A stretch of 64,000 bases of DNA. Origin: Cololabis saira (taxonomy: Eukaryota > Chordata > Actinopteri > Beloniformes > Belonidae). Both the position numbers and the translations under genes were made by a program. The stretch covers positions 912,501 through 976,500 of the forward strand of contig NC_084592.1 in NCBI RefSeq assembly GCF_033807715.1, in the 5' to 3' direction. The notes beneath the pieces are model-generated. The model was not told the origin of the DNA, did no database searches, and saw only the letters and a list, made by a program, of their open reading frames with translations. Shown here one piece after another: positions 9,131 through 22,667 of the stretch (position 1 is its first letter; each line of letters starts with the position of its first letter).

Positions 9131-10854
9131 TCGTGGCGATTTTATTATAAAAAAGGGACAACCAATCAGAAGAAGGGGCGGGGCTAATTCAGGCCAAAGA
9201 AGCTCAAGGACTCATTGCAGAGTCCCTTGACACCACCTACGACTTCCTATGTCAAACCATTCAAAGTTTATAGAAGAAAAAAGGGACAACCAATCAGAAG
9301 AAGGGGCGGGGCTAATTCAGGCCAATGAAGGTCAAGGACTCCATACAGAATCTGATTACACCACCCACGACTCTCTATGTCAAACCATTCAAAAGTTATG
9401 GCAGAGAAAAGTATTCAAGGTGGCGCTGTTGAGCCGTTAGGCCACGCCCATTAATGCAAACCATGAAATATAAAATTTATCACCAGGCCTGGCTTGCATG
9501 CAAAATTTGGTGACTTTTGGAGAACTATCAAATATGGACCAATCACATGAAGGGGGGGCGCGCCTTTTGGCGTCTAGCGTCGCCACGGTAACACTTTTGA
9601 AAGAGAAAAGTAATGCGTGGTGTCGCAGGATGTAGACGCACATTTTGATGTATAACACACCTGGGTGCACGATACGGTTCGGGCTGAATTAACTCTCGAA
9701 GGAATGGCATAAATTTCGCCAAAATGACACAATTTATTCAAAATGGCCGACATCCTGTTCGGTTTTGGCCATGGCTCCAAGAGACTTTTCTTTAAGTTGT
9801 GCCATGATACAGGTGTGTAGCGATTTTCGTGCATGTACGTCAAACCGTATTGTGGGGCTTGAGGCACAAAGTTTTCCGGGGGGCGCTGTTGAGCCATTTT
9901 GCCACGCCCATTAATGCAAACCATGAAATATCAAATTTATCACCAGGCCTGGCTTGCATGCCAAATTTGGTGCCTTTTGGGGAACTATCAAATATGGACC
10001 AATCAGATGAAGGGGGGGTGCGCTTGTTGGCGTCTAGCGTCGCCACGGTAACACTTTCGAAAGAGAAAAGTAATGCGTGTAGTCGCAGGATGGAGACGCA
10101 CATTTTGATGTATAACACATCTGGGTTCACGATACGGTTCGGGCTGAATTAACTCTCGAAGAATGGCATATATTGCTCCAAAATTACGCAATTAATTCAG
10201 AATGTTCAAAATGGCCGACTTCCTGTTCGGTTTCGGCCATGGCGCCAAGAGACTTTTCTTTTAGTTGCGACATGATACAGGAGTGTACCAATTTTCGTTC
10301 ATGTACGTCAAACCGTATTATGGGGCTTGAGGCGCAAAGTTTTTTCTGTCTGAACCAACCAGATAAAGGGTGGGCGCGCTTTTTGGCGTCTAGCGTCGCC
10401 ACGGTAACGCTTTTGAAAGAGAAAAGTAATGCGTGTGGTCGCAGGAGGGAGACGCACATTTTGATGTATAATACACCTGGGTGCACGTTACGGTTCGGGC
10501 TGAATTAACTGCCGAAGGAATGGCATAAATTGCGCCAAAGTGACACGATTAATTCAAAATGGCCGACTTCCTGTTCGGTTTCGGGCATGACGGCAAGAGA
10601 CTTTTCTTTAAGTTGTCCCATGATACAGGTGTGTACCGATTTTCGTGCATGTACGTCAAACCGTATCGTGGGGCTTGAGGCACAAAGTTTTCAAGGGGGC
10701 GCTGTTGAGCCATTTTGCCACGCCCATTAATGCAAACCATTAAATATCAAATTTTTCGCCAGGCCTGACTTGGGTGCAAAATTTGGTGACTTTTTGGGCA
10801 TGTTAAGGGGGGCAAAAAGGCCATCACTTTGTCAGAAGAAAAATAATAATAATA

Positions 10855-12553
10855 ATTAAAGCTGCAAGCAGCGATGAACGGGCCCTCGCACTCACGGCCA
10901 CCGCCCCCCATAAGCATATCAGAAATGACACCACCCACAACTCCCTATGTCAAACCATTCCAAAGTTATAGCAGAAAATCGGGACAACCAATCAGAAGAA
11001 GGGGTGGGGCTAATTAAGGCCAACGAAGCTTAAGGACTCATTACCGAGTCTCATGACACTACCCACAACTTCCTATGTCAAACCATTCAAAAGTTATGGC
11101 AGATAAAAGTATTCTAGGGGGCGCTGTTGAGCCGTTAGGCCACGCCCATTAATGCAAGCCATGAAATATCAAATTTATCGCCAGGCCTGGCTTGCATGCA
11201 AATTTTGTGACTTTTGGAGAACTATCAAATATGGACCAATCACATGAAGGGGGGGGCGCGCCTTTTAGCGTCTAGCGTCGCCACGGTAACTTTTTTGAAA
11301 GAGAAAAGTAATGCGTGTAGTCGCAGGATGTAGACGCACATTTTGATGTATAACACACCTGGGTGCACGTTACGGTTCGGGCTGAATTAACTGCCGAAGG
11401 AATGGCATAAATTTCGCCAAAATGACACAATTTATTCAAAATGGCCGACATCCTGTTCGGTTTCGGCCATGGCTCCAAAAGACTTTTCTTTAAGTTGTGC
11501 CATGATACAGGTGTGTAGCGATTTTCGTGCATGTACGTCAAACCGTATTGTGGGGCTTGAGGCACAAAGTTTTCCGGGGGGCGCTGTTGAGCCATTTTGC
11601 CACGCCCATTAATGCAAACCATTAAATATCAAATTTATCACCAGGCCTGGCTTGCATGCCAAATTTGGTGCCTTTTGCGGAACTATCAAATATGGACCAA
11701 TCAGATGAAGGGGGGGTGCGCTTGTTGGCTTCTAGCGTCGCCACGGTAACACTTTTGAAAGAGAAAAGTAATGCGTGTAGTCGCAGGATGGAGACGCACA
11801 TTTTGATGTATAACACATCTGGGTTCACAATACGGTTCGGGCTGAATTAACTCTCGAAGGAATGGCATATATTGCTCCAAAATTACGCAATTAATTCAGA
11901 ATGTTCAAAATGGCCGACTTCCTGTTCGGTTTCGGCCATGGCGCCAAGAGACTTTTCTTTTAGTTGCGACATGATACAGGAGTGTACCAATTTTCGTTCA
12001 TGTACGTCAAACCGTATTATGGGGCTTGAGGCGCAAAGTTTTTTCTGTCTGAACCAACCAGATGAAGGGTGGGCGCGCTTTTTGGCGTCTAGCATCGCCA
12101 CGGTAACGCTTTTGAAAGAGAAAAGTAATGCGTGTGGTCGCAGGAGGGAGACGCACATTTTGATGTATAATACACCTGGGTGCACGTTACGGTTCGGGCT
12201 GAATTAACTGCCGAAGGAATGGCATAAATTGCGCCAAAGTGACACGATTCATTCAAAATGGCCGACTTCCTGTTCGGTTTCGGGCATGACGGCAAGAGAC
12301 TTTTCTTTAAGTTGTCCCACGATACAGGTGTGTACCGATTTTCGTGCATGTACGTCAAACCGTATCGTGGGGCTTGAGGCACAAAGTTTTCAAGGGGGCG
12401 CTGTTGAGCCATTTTACCACGCCCATTAATGCAAACCATTAAATATCAAATTTTTCGCCAGGCCTGACTTGGGTGCAAAATTTGGTGACTTTTTGGGCAT
12501 GTTAAGGGGGGCAAAAAGGCCATCACTTTGTCAGAAGAAAAATAATAATAATA
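10855..12553 (+). repeat. Array element 3 (1699 bp)
   Basis: A short form: about one and a half 128-bp units, 460-bp units at 11117 and 11576, a deleted ~355-bp unit at about 12030-12390, and a terminal piece from 12393. The end is an (AAT)n tract. It has no module insertion. Confidence 0.85.
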
Positions 12554-14148
12554 ATTAAAGCTGCAAGCAGCGATGAACGGGCCCTCGCACTCACGGCCAC
12601 CGCCCCCCATAAGCGTATCAGAAATGACACCACCCACGACTCTCTATGTCAAACCATTCAAAAGTTATAGCAGAAAATAGGGACAACCAATCAGAAGGAG
12701 GGGCGTGGCTAATTCTGGCCAATGAAGGTCAAGGACTCCATACAGAATCTGATGACACCACCCACGACTCTCTATGTCAAACCATTCCAAAGTTATAGCA
12801 GAAAATCGGGACAACCAATCAGAAAAAGGGGCGGGGCTAATTAAGGCCAACGAAGCTTAAGGACTCATTACAGAGTCCCATGACACCACCCACAACTTCC
12901 TATGTCAAACAATTAAAAAGTTATAGCAGAAAAAAGGGACAACCAATCAGAAGAAGGAGCGGGGCTAATTCAGGCCAACGAAGCTTAAGGACTCATTACA
13001 GAGTCCCATGACACCACCCACAACTTCCTATGTCAAACCATTCAAAAGTTATGGCAGAGAAAAGTATTCTAGGGGGCGCTGTTGAGCCGTTAGGCCACGC
13101 CCATTAATGCAAACCATGAAATATCAAATTTATCGCCAAGTCTGGCTTGCATGCAAAATTTGGTGACTTTTGGAGAACTATCAAATATGGACCAATCAGA
13201 TGAAGGGGGGGTGCACTTGTTGGCGTCTAGCGTCGCCACGGTAACGCTTTTGAAAGAGAAAAGTAATGCGTGGTGTTGCAGGATGGAGACGCACATTTTG
13301 ATGTATAACACACCTGGGTGCACGTTACGGTTCGGGCTGAATTAACTGCCGAAGGAATGGCATAAATTTCGCCAAAATGACACAATTTATTCAAAATGGC
13401 CGACATCCTGTTCGGTTTCGGCCATGGCTCCAAGAGACTTTTCTTTAAGTTTTTCCATAATACAGGTGTGTAGCGATTTTCGTGCATGTACGTCAAACCG
13501 TATTGTGGGGCTTGAGGCACAAAGTTTTCCGGGGGGCGCTGTTGAGCCATTTTGCCACGCCCATTAATGCAAACCATGAAATATCAAATTTATCGCCAGG
13601 CCTGGCTTGCATGCCAAGTTTGGTGCCTTTTGGGGAACTATCAAATATGGACCAATCAGATGAAGGGGGGGTGCGCTTGTTGGCGTCTAGCGTCGCCACG
13701 GTAACACTTTTGAAAGAGAAAAGTAATGCGTGTAGTCGCAGGATGGAGCACATTTTGATGTATAACACATCTGGGTTCACGATACGGTTCGGGCTGAATT
13801 AACTCTCGAAGGAATGGCATAAATTGCGCCAAAGTGACACGATTAATTCAAAATGGCCGACTTCCTGTTCGGTTTCGGGCATGACGCCAAGAGACTTTTC
13901 TTTAAGTTGTCCCATGATACAGGTGTGTACCGATTTTCGTGCATGTACGTCAAACCGTATCGTGGGGCTTGAGGCACAAAGTTTTCAAGGGGGCGCTGTT
14001 GAGCCATTTTGCCACGCCCATTAATGCAAACCATTAAATATAAAATTTTTCGCCAGGCCTGACTTGGGTGCAAAATTTGGTGACTTTTTGGGCATGTTAA
14101 GGGGGGCAAAAAGGCCATCACTTTGTCAGAAGAAAAATAATAATAATA
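12554..14148 (+). repeat. Array element 4 (1595 bp)
   Basis: The shortest complete element. It has about three and a half 128-bp units (12620-13070) and 460-bp units at 13072 and 13532. The second is 457 bp because three bases are missing near 13748. The terminal piece starts at 13989. It has no deleted-type unit. Confidence 0.85.
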
Positions 14149-14585
14149 ATTAAAGCTGCAAGCAGCAATGAACGGGCCCTCGCACTCACGTCAACCGCCC
14201 CCCATAAGCATATCAGAAATGACACCACCCACGACTTCCTATGTCAAACCCTTCAAAAGTTATAGCAGAAAAAAGGGACGACCAGTCAGAAGAAGGGGCG
14301 GGGCTAATTCAGGGCAAAGAAGATCAAGGACTCATTACAGAGTCCCATGACACCACCCACGACTCTCTATGTCAAAACATTCAAAAGTTATAGCAGAAAA
14401 TAGGGACAACCAATCAGAAAAAGGGACTGGGCTAATTGTCACCAATTATGGTCAAGGACTCAATGCCGAGTCCCATGACACCACCCACGACTCTCTATGT
14501 CAAACCTTTCAAAAGTTATGGCAGAAAAAAGTATTCTAGGGGGCGCTGTTGAGCCGTGAGGACACGCCCATTAATGCAAACCATG

Positions 14586-15345
<760 letters not shown>

Positions 15346-15352
15346 ACCGATC

Positions 15353-15416
15353 CAAGATGGCGGCCACGCCCGACGTTCTCAGGCAGTCAATGCGGCGCCT
15401 CGACCAAGATGGCGGC
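15353..15416 (+). promoter_or_regulatory. YY1-like doublet in CpG-rich segment, copy 1
   Basis: Two copies of caagatggcggc (15353-15364 and 15405-15416), a strong match to the YY1 consensus, lie 52 bp apart in a CpG-rich block with ccgcgggagctgcgcgcgc downstream. The doublet is conserved in all four spacer elements. It resembles a promoter segment, but no transcript is shown by the sequence. Confidence 0.5.
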
Positions 15417-15605
15417 CGCGCTGAACATCAGCCCCTCCCCCCGCGGGAGCTGCGCGCGCAAACTCCACTCAAATTCAAAAGTTATGGCAGAAAATCGGGA
15501 CAACCAATCAGAAGAAGGGGAAAGAGAAAAGTAATGTGCGTCGTCACAGGACAGAGACGAACATTTTGATGTAAAAAAAACACAAAAATTGCTGACAAAA
15601 ATTTT

Positions 15606-15682
15606 GGCATATCAAGCCAGGCTTGAACTCTCGACCTCTGGCAGCAAAGACCACAATAATCTGGCTGAGCTAAGTCTCAGCT
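15606..15682 (-). pseudogene. tRNA-like sequence 3 (subtype A)
   Basis: Minus strand: ttagctcagccaga (A box) and gagttcaagcctgg (B-box-like with caa), about 77 nt, followed by T-runs (15572-15580). It differs from copy 2 in the anticodon-arm region (tggtctttgctgcca). The same variant occurs at 29100, 32767 and 42138. Confidence 0.55.
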
Positions 15683-15689
15683 ATTCCTT

Positions 15690-15890
15690 TCATCTGACCT
15701 ACTGGCTTAGGACAGACCAACATAGCGATAAAATGTCTGGAACTTTTTTTTCCTAATTTTTTAAATATTTGTAAGTTATAAATATTAGTAAAACCCTACT
15801 ATTTAAATTATTACTTTTTCTGTAACCATTCTGCCAAGGTTGTAACCGGGCTGAGCCGGGAATATTTCTGAAGTCACCACATTACAGGGA
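15690..15890. repeat. AT core of module 3
   Basis: The shared accaacatagcgat, T-run, ttataaatattagtaaaacc and ctgtaaccattctgcc motifs appear in the same order as at 8030-8220. The tgacgtca of that copy is tgaagtca here. Confidence 0.75.
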
Positions 15891-15960
15891 GCTGATTGGT
15901 CGGGGGGCGGGGCCGTCATCACCCTACTCGCCACTGATTGGTCAGGGGGCGGGGCCGGCA
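15891..15960. repeat. 42-bp minisatellite, array 2 (2 units)
   Basis: Two units of the tgattggtcggggggcgggg type, the second with cagggggcgggg, end at ggcagacgtttgaatcagga. This is among the shortest arrays of the family. Confidence 0.85.
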
Positions 15961-16705
15961 GACGTTTGAATCAGGAAGCGGGAGTCAACGCGAGAGCAAC
16001 TGGCGGCTCGCGGCGATTTTATTATAAAAAAAGGACAACCAATCAGAAGAAGGGGCGGGGCTAATTCAGGCCAATGAAGGTCAAGGACTCCATAAAGAAT
16101 CTGATGACACCACCCACGACTCTCTATGTCAAACCATTCAAAAGTTATAGCAGAAAATCGGGACAACCAATCAGAAGAAGGGGCGGAGCTAATTAAGGCC
16201 AACGAAGCTTAAGGACTCATTACAGAGTCCCATGACACCACCCACGACTCTCTATGTGAAACCATTCAAAAGTTATGGCAGAGAAAAGTATTCTAGGGGG
16301 CGCTGTTGAGCCGTTAGGCCACGCCCATTAATGCAAACCATGAAATATCACATTTATCGCCAGGCCTGGCTTGCATGCAAATTTTGGTGACTTTTGGAGA
16401 ACTATCAAATATGGACCAATCAGATGAAGGGTGGGTGCGCTTTTTCGCGTCTAGCATCGCCACGGTAACACCTTTGAAAGAGAAAAGTAATGCGTGTAGT
16501 CGCACGATGGAGACGCACATTTTGGTGTATAACACACCTGGGTGCACGTTACGGTTCGGGCTGAATTAACTGCCGAAGGAATGGCATAAATTGCGCCAAA
16601 ATTACACAATTAATTCAAAATGGCTGACTTCCTGTTTGGTTTCGGCCATGGCTCCAAGAGACTTTTCTTTAAGTTGCGACATGATACAGGTGTGTACCGA
16701 TTTTC

Positions 16706-19700
16706 GTGCATGTACGTCAAACCGCATTGTGGGGCTTGAGGCACAAAGTTTTCCGGGGGGCGCTGTTGAGCCATTTTGCCACGCCCATTAATGCAAACCA
16801 TGAAATATCAAATTTATCGCCAGGCATGGCTTGCATGCCAAATTTGGTGCCTTTTGGGGAACTATCAAATATGGACCAATCACATGAAGGGGGGGTGCGC
16901 CTTTTGGCGTCTAGCGTCGCCACGGTAACACTTTTGAAAGAGAAAAGTAATGCGCGTAGTCGCAAGATGGAGATGCACATTTTGATGTAAAACACACCTG
17001 GGTGCACGTTACGGTTCGGGCTGAATTAACTGCCGAAGGAATGGCATAAATTTCGCCACAATTACGCGATTTATTCAAAATGGCCGACAACCTGTTTGGT
17101 TTCGGCCATGGCTCCAAGAGACTTTTCTTTAAGTTGTGCCATGATACAGGTGTGTAGCGATTTTCGTGCATGTACGTCAAACCGTATTGTGGGGCTTGAG
17201 GCACAAAGTTTTCTGGGGGGCGCTGTTGAGCCATTTTGCCACGCCCATTAATGCAAACCATGAAATATCAAATTTATCACCAGGCCTGGCTTGCATGCCA
17301 AATTTGGTGCCTTTTGGGGAACTATCAAATATGGACCAATCAGATGAAGGGGGGGTGCGCTTGTTGGCGTCTAGCGTCGCCACGGTAACACTTTCGAAAG
17401 AGAAAAGTAATGCGTGTAGTCGCAGGATGGAGACGCACATTTTGATGTATAACACATCTGGGTTCACGATACGGTTCGGGCTGAATTAACTCTCGAAGGA
17501 ATGGCATATATTGCTCCAAAATTACGCAATTAATTCAGAATGTTCAAAATGGCCGACTTCCTGTTCGGTTTCGGCCATGGCGCCAAGAGACTTTTCTTTT
17601 AGTTGCGACATGATACAGGTGTGTACCGATTTTCGTTCATGTACGTCAAACCGTATTATGGGGCTTGAGGCACAAAGTTTTTTCTGTCGAACCAATCAGA
17701 TGAAGGGTGGCCGCGCTTTTTGGCGTCTAGCACCGCCACGGTAACACTTTTGAAAGAGAAAAGTAATGCGTGTTGTCGCAGGATGGAGACGCACATTTTG
17801 ATGTATAACACACTTGGGGGCACGTTACGGTTCGGGCTGAATTAACTTTCGAAGGAATGGCATAAATTTCGCCAAAATGACACGACTAATTCAAAATGGC
17901 CGACATCCTGTTCGGTTTCGGGCATGACCCCAAGAGACTTTTCTTTAAGTTGTGACATGATACAGGTGTGTACTGATTTTCGTGCATGTACGTCAAACCG
18001 TATCGTGGGGCTTGAGGCACAAAGTTTTCCGGGGGGCGCTGTTGAGCCATTTTGCCACGCCCATTAATGCAAACCATGAAATATCAAATTTATCGCCAGG
18101 CATGGCTTGCATGCCAAATTTGGTGCCTTTTGGGGAACTATCAAATATGGACCAATCACATGAAGGGGGGGTGCGCCTTTTGGCGTCTAGCGTCGCCACG
18201 GTAACACTTTTGAAAGAGAAAAGTAATGCGCGTAGTCGCAAGATGGAGATGCACATTTTGATGTAAAACACACCTGGGTGCACGTTACGGTTCGGGCTGA
18301 ATTAACTGCCGAAGGAATGGCATAAATTTCGCCACAATTACGCGATTTATTCAAAATGGCTGACAACCTGTTTGGTTTCGGCCATGGCTCCAAGAGACTT
18401 TTCTTTAAGTTGTGCCATGATACAGGTGTGTAGCGATTTTCGTGCATGTACGTCAAACCGTATTGTGGGGCTTGAGGCACAAAGTTTTCTGGGGGGCGCT
18501 GTTGAGCCATTTTGCCACGCCCATTAATGCAAACCATGAAATATCAAATTTATCACCAGGCCTGGCTTGCATGCCAAATTTGGTGCCTTTTGGGGAACTA
18601 TCAAATATGGACCAATCAGATGAAGGGGGGGTGCGCTTGTTGGCGTCTAGCGTCGCCACGGTAACACTTTCGAAAGAGAAAAGTAATGCGTGTAGTCGCA
18701 GGATGGAGACGCACATTTTGATGTATAACACATCTGGGTTCACGATACGGTTCGGGCTGAATTAACTCTCGAAGGAATGGCATATATTGCTCCAAAATTA
18801 CGCAATTAATTCAGAATGTTCAAAATGGCCGACTTCCTGTTCGGTTTCGGCCATGGCGCCAAGAGACTTTTCTTTTAGTTGCGACATGATACAGGTGTGT
18901 ACCGATTTTCGTTCATGTACGTCAAACCGTATTATGGGGCTTGAGGCACAAAGTTTTTTCTGTCGAACCAATCAGATGAAGGGTGGCCGCGCTTTTTGGC
19001 GTCTAGCACCGCCACGGTAACACTTTTGAAAGAGAAAAGTAATGCGTGTTGTCGCAGGATGGAGACGCACATTTTGATGTATAACACACTTGGGGGCACG
19101 TTACGGTTCGGGCTGAATTAACTTTCGAAGGAATGGCATAAATTTCGCCAAAATGACACGACTAATTCAAAATGGCCGACATCCTGTTCGGTTTCGGGCA
19201 TGACCCCAAGAGACTTTTCTTTAAGTTGTGACATGATACAGGTGTGTACTGATTTTCGTGCATGTACGTCAAACCGTATCGTGGGGCTTGAGGCACAAAG
19301 TTTTCCGGGGGGCGCTGTTGAGCCATTTTGCCACGCCCATTAATGCAAACCATGAAATATCAAATTTATCGCCAGGCATGGCTTGCATGCCAAATTTGGT
19401 GCCTTTTGGGGAACTATCAAATATGGACCAATCACATGAAGGGGGGGTGCGCCTTTTGGCGTCTAGCGTCGCCACGGTAACACTTTTGAAAGAGAAAAGT
19501 AATGCGCGTAGTCGCAAGATGGAGATGCACATTTTGATGTAAAACACACCTGGGTGCACGTTACGGTTCGGGCTGAATTAACTGCCGAAGGAATGGCATA
19601 AATTTCGCCACAATTACGCGATTTATTCAAAATGGCCGACAACCTGTTTGGTTTCGGCCATGGCTCCAAGAGACTTTTCTTTAAGTTGTGCCATGATACA

Positions 19701-20533
19701 GGTGTGTAGCGATTTTCGTGCATGTACGTCAAACCGTATTGTGGGGCTTGAGGCACAAAGTTTTCTGGGGGGCGCTGTTGAGCCATTTTGCCACGCCCAT
19801 TAATGCAAACCATGAAATATCAAATTTATCACCAGGCCTGGCTTGCATGCCAAATTTGGTGCCTTTTGGGGAACTATCAAATATGGACCAATCAGATGAA
19901 GGGGAGGTGCGCTTGTTGGCGTCTAGCGTCGCCACGGTAACACTTTCGAAAGAGAAAAGTAATGCGTGTAGTCGCAGGATGGAGACGCACATTTTGATGT
20001 ATAACACATCTGGGTTCACGATACGGTTCGGGCTGAATTAACTCTCGAAGGAATGGCATATATTGCTCCAAAATTACGCAATTAATTCAGAATGTTCAAA
20101 ATGGCCGACTTCCTGTTCGGTTTCGGCCATGGCGCCAAGAGACTTTTCTTTTAGTTGCGACATGATACAGGTGTGTACCGATTTTCGTTCATGTACGTCA
20201 AACCGTATTATGGGGCTTGAGGCACAAAGTTTTTTCTGTCGAACCAATCAGATGAAGGGTGGCCGCGCTTTTTGGCGTCTAGCACCGCCACGGTAACACT
20301 TTTGAAAGAGAAAAGTAATGCGTGTTGTCGCAGGATGGAGACGCACATTTTGATGTATAACACACTTGGGGGCACGTTACGGTTCGGGCTGAATTAACTT
20401 TCGAAGGAATGGCATAAATTTCGCCAAAATGACACGACTAATTCAAAATGGCCGACATCCTGTTGGGTTTCGGGCATGACCCCAAGAGACTTTTCTTTAA
20501 GTTGTGACATGATACAGGTGTGTACTGATTTTC
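16706..20533 (+). repeat. 1276-bp segment in three tandem copies
   Basis: Copies start at about 16706, 17982 and 19258 and are almost identical; the open frames inside recur at exactly 1276-bp spacing. Each block comprises two full 460-bp units and one deleted ~355-bp unit. Rare differences (for example ggccgac against ggctgac near 17080 and 18357, and ggggaggtgcgc at 19902) show separate copies, not a typing error. The third copy continues into the element terminus. Confidence 0.93.
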
Positions 20534-20820
20534 GTGCATGTACGTCAAACCGTATCGTGGGGCTTGAGGCACAAAGTTTTCCGGGGGGCGCTGTTGAGCC
20601 ATTTTGCCACGCCCATTAATGCAAACCATTAAATATCAAATTTTTCGCCAGGCCTGACTAGGGTGCAAAATTTGGTGACTTTTTGGGCATGTTAAGGGGG
20701 GCAAAAAGGCCTTCACTTTGTCAGGAAAATAATAATAATAATAATAATTAAAGCTGCAAGCAGCGATGAACGGGCCCTCGCACTCACGGCCACCGCCCCC
20801 CATAAGCATATCAGAAAAGA

Positions 20821-21520
20821 CACCACCCACGACTTCCTATGTCAAACCATTCAAAAGTTATAGCAGAAAAAAGGGACAACCAATCAGAAGAAGGGGCGGG
20901 GCTAATTCAGGCCAATGAAGGTCAAGGACTCCATACAGAATGTGATGACACCACCCACGACTCTCTATGTCAAACCATTCAAAAGTTATAGCAGAAAAAA
21001 GGGACAACCACTCAGAAGAAGGGGCGGGGCTAATTCAGGCCAATGAAGGTCAAGGACTCCATACAGAATGTGATGACACCACCCACGACTCTCTATGTCA
21101 GACCATTCCAAAGTTATAGCAGAAAATCGGGACAACCAATCAGAAGAAGGGGCGGGGCTAATTAAGGCCAACGAAGCTTAAGGACTCATTACAGAGTCCC
21201 ATGACATCACCCACGACTTCCTATGTCAAACCATTCAAAAGTTATAGCAGAAAAAAGGGACAACCAATCAGAAGAAGGGGCGGGGCTAATTCAGGCCAAC
21301 GAAGGTCAACGACTCCATAAAGAATCTGATGACCGCACCCACGACTCCCTATGTCAAACCATTCCAAAGTTATAGCAGAAAATTGGGACAACCAATCAGA
21401 AGAAGGGGCGGGGCTAATTAAGGCCAACGAAGCTTAAGAACTCAGTACAATGTTCCATGACACCACCCACGACTTCCTATGTCAAACCATTCAAAAGTTA
21501 TGGCAGATAAAAGTATTCTA
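20821..21520 (+). repeat. Exemplar of the ~128-bp unit block (256-bp dimers)
   Basis: Units follow the pattern gacaccacccacgacttcc ... ccaatcagaagaaggggcgg ... ggactcc. Two types alternate: type A (cttcctatg, gaaaaaaggg, ttcaggccaatgaagg, ccatacagaatctg) and type B (ctctctatg, gaaaatcggg, ttaaggccaacgaagc, attacagagtccc). The A/B alternation makes a 256-bp dimer, seen as equal spacing of frames at 20986 and 21242. Every unit has a CCAAT box 10 bp before a GC box. The same block opens every array element with one to seven units. Confidence 0.9.
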
Positions 21521-22440
21521 GGGGGCGCTGTTGAGCCGTTAGGCCACGCCCATTAATGCAAACCATGAAATATCAAATTTATCGCCAAGTCTGGCTTGCA
21601 TGCAAAATTTGGTGACTTTTGGAGAACTATCAAATATGGACCAATCACATGAAGGGGGGGCGCGCCTTTTGGCGTCTAGCGTCGCCACGGTAACACTTTT
21701 GAAAGAGAAAAGTAATGCGTGGTGTCGCAGGATGTAGACGCACATTTTGATGTATAACACACCTGGGTGCACGTTACGGTTCGGGCTGAATTAACTGCCG
21801 AAGGAATGGCATAAATTTCGCCAAAATGACACAATTTATTCAAAATGGCCGACATCCTGTTCGGTTTCGGCCATGGCTCCAAGAGACTTTTCTTTAAGTT
21901 GTGCCATGATACAGGTGTGTAGCGATTTTCGTGCATGTACGTCAAACCGTATTGTGGGGCTTGAGGCACAAAGTTTTCCGGGGGGCGCTGTTGAGCCATT
22001 TTGCCACGCCCATTAATGCAAACCATGAAATATCAAATTTATCGCCAGGCCTGGCTTGCATGCCAAATTTGGTGCCTTTTGGGGAACTATCAAATATGGA
22101 CCAATCAGATGAAGGGGGGGTGCGCTTGTTGGCGTCTAGCGTCGCCACGGTAACACTTTCGAAAGAGAAAAGTAATGCGTGTGGTCGCAGGAGGAAGTCG
22201 CACATTTTGATGTATAATACACCTGGGTGCACGTTACGGTTCGGGCTGAATTAACTGCCGAAGGAATGGCATAAATTTCGCCAAAATGACACGATTAATT
22301 CAAAATGGCCGACTTCCTGTTCGGTTTCGGGCATGACGGCAAGAGACTTTTCTTTAAGTTGTCCCATGATACAGGTGTGTACCGATTTTCGTGCATGTAC
22401 GTCAAACCGTATCGTGGGGCTTGAGGCACAAAGTTTTCAA
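21521..22440 (+). repeat. Exemplar of the ~460-bp unit (two copies)
   Basis: Units begin at gggggcgctgttgagcc (21521, 21981, next 22441). They contain ccacgcccattaatgcaaac, ggaccaatcaga/c, ctagcgtcgccacggtaac, acgttacggttcgggctgaa, aaaatggccgac and catgtacgtcaaaccgta in that order. A shorter variant (~355 bp) elsewhere lacks about 104 bp between aagtttt and accaatcag, replaced by ttctgtctga. The unit is open in several frames on both strands. The period 460 is not a multiple of three, so a tandem protein is excluded. Confidence 0.9.
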
Positions 22441-22587
22441 GGGGGCGCTGTTGAGCCATTTTGCCACGCCCATTAATGCAAACCATGACATATCAAATTT
22501 TTCGCCAGGCCTGACTTGGGTGCAAAATTTGGTGACTTTTTGGGCATGTTAAGGGGGCCAAAAAGGCCATCACTTTGTCAGAAGAAA

Positions 22588-22589
<2 letters not shown>

Positions 22590-22619
<30 letters not shown>

Positions 22620-22667
22620 TTCCTGCAAATACAATAGGGCCTTCGCACTGCAAGTGCTCGGGCCCTA
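22590..22667 (+). repeat. (AAT)n tract and one terminal hairpin
   Basis: After (AAT)n comes aaaaattcctgcaaatacaa and a hairpin: gggcc ... gcact-gca-agtgc ... gggccc. It ends cta, directly abutting the next start attaaagc at 22668. This preserves what looks like the true 3' end of the element. Confidence 0.8.

Larger units (their letters stand above)
6066..10854 (+). repeat. Array element 2 (4789 bp), with two tRNA-like modules and a transposon insertion
   Basis: The order is: 128-bp units (6140-6455), start of a 460-bp unit at 6456 that breaks at about 6686 into a tRNA-like module, an AT core and a private 250-bp segment (6890-7140), 128-bp units, a 460-bp unit at 7445 that breaks into a second tRNA-like module, the 42-bp minisatellite, the 648-bp insertion, 128-bp units, and 460-bp units at 9418 and 9879 with a deleted unit and terminal piece. 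Positions 9140-10854 match 51858-53571 at a constant offset of 42717. Confidence 0.85.
20747..22667 (+). repeat. Array element 6 (1921 bp), distant copy of the 1854-bp family
   Basis: It carries the diagnostic variants of elements 17-20: ccactcagaagaagg, cagaatgtgatgac, tgaccgcaccc, gtacaatgttcc, aggaggaagtcgcac and ccatgacatatc. It aligns with 53572 onward at a constant offset of 32825 bp. Six-part 128-bp block 20821-21500, 460-bp units at 21521 and 21981, terminal piece 22441. It is longer than 1854 bp only because one terminal hairpin follows the (AAT)n. Confidence 0.9.

Noticed and set aside
9829..10152. Recurrent 107-residue plus-strand and 96- to 116-residue minus-strand frames of the 460-bp unit (many copies)
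   Set aside because: Both strands are open over the same bases, the frames overlap the next unit, the unit period is not a multiple of three, and copies are often interrupted. The number of copies reflects repeat number, not selection.
20821..21520. CRISPR-like array of repeats and spacers
   Set aside because: Units are 128 bp with no short conserved repeat alternating with unique spacers, the spacer equivalents are themselves repeated, and the context is eukaryotic with no cas genes.
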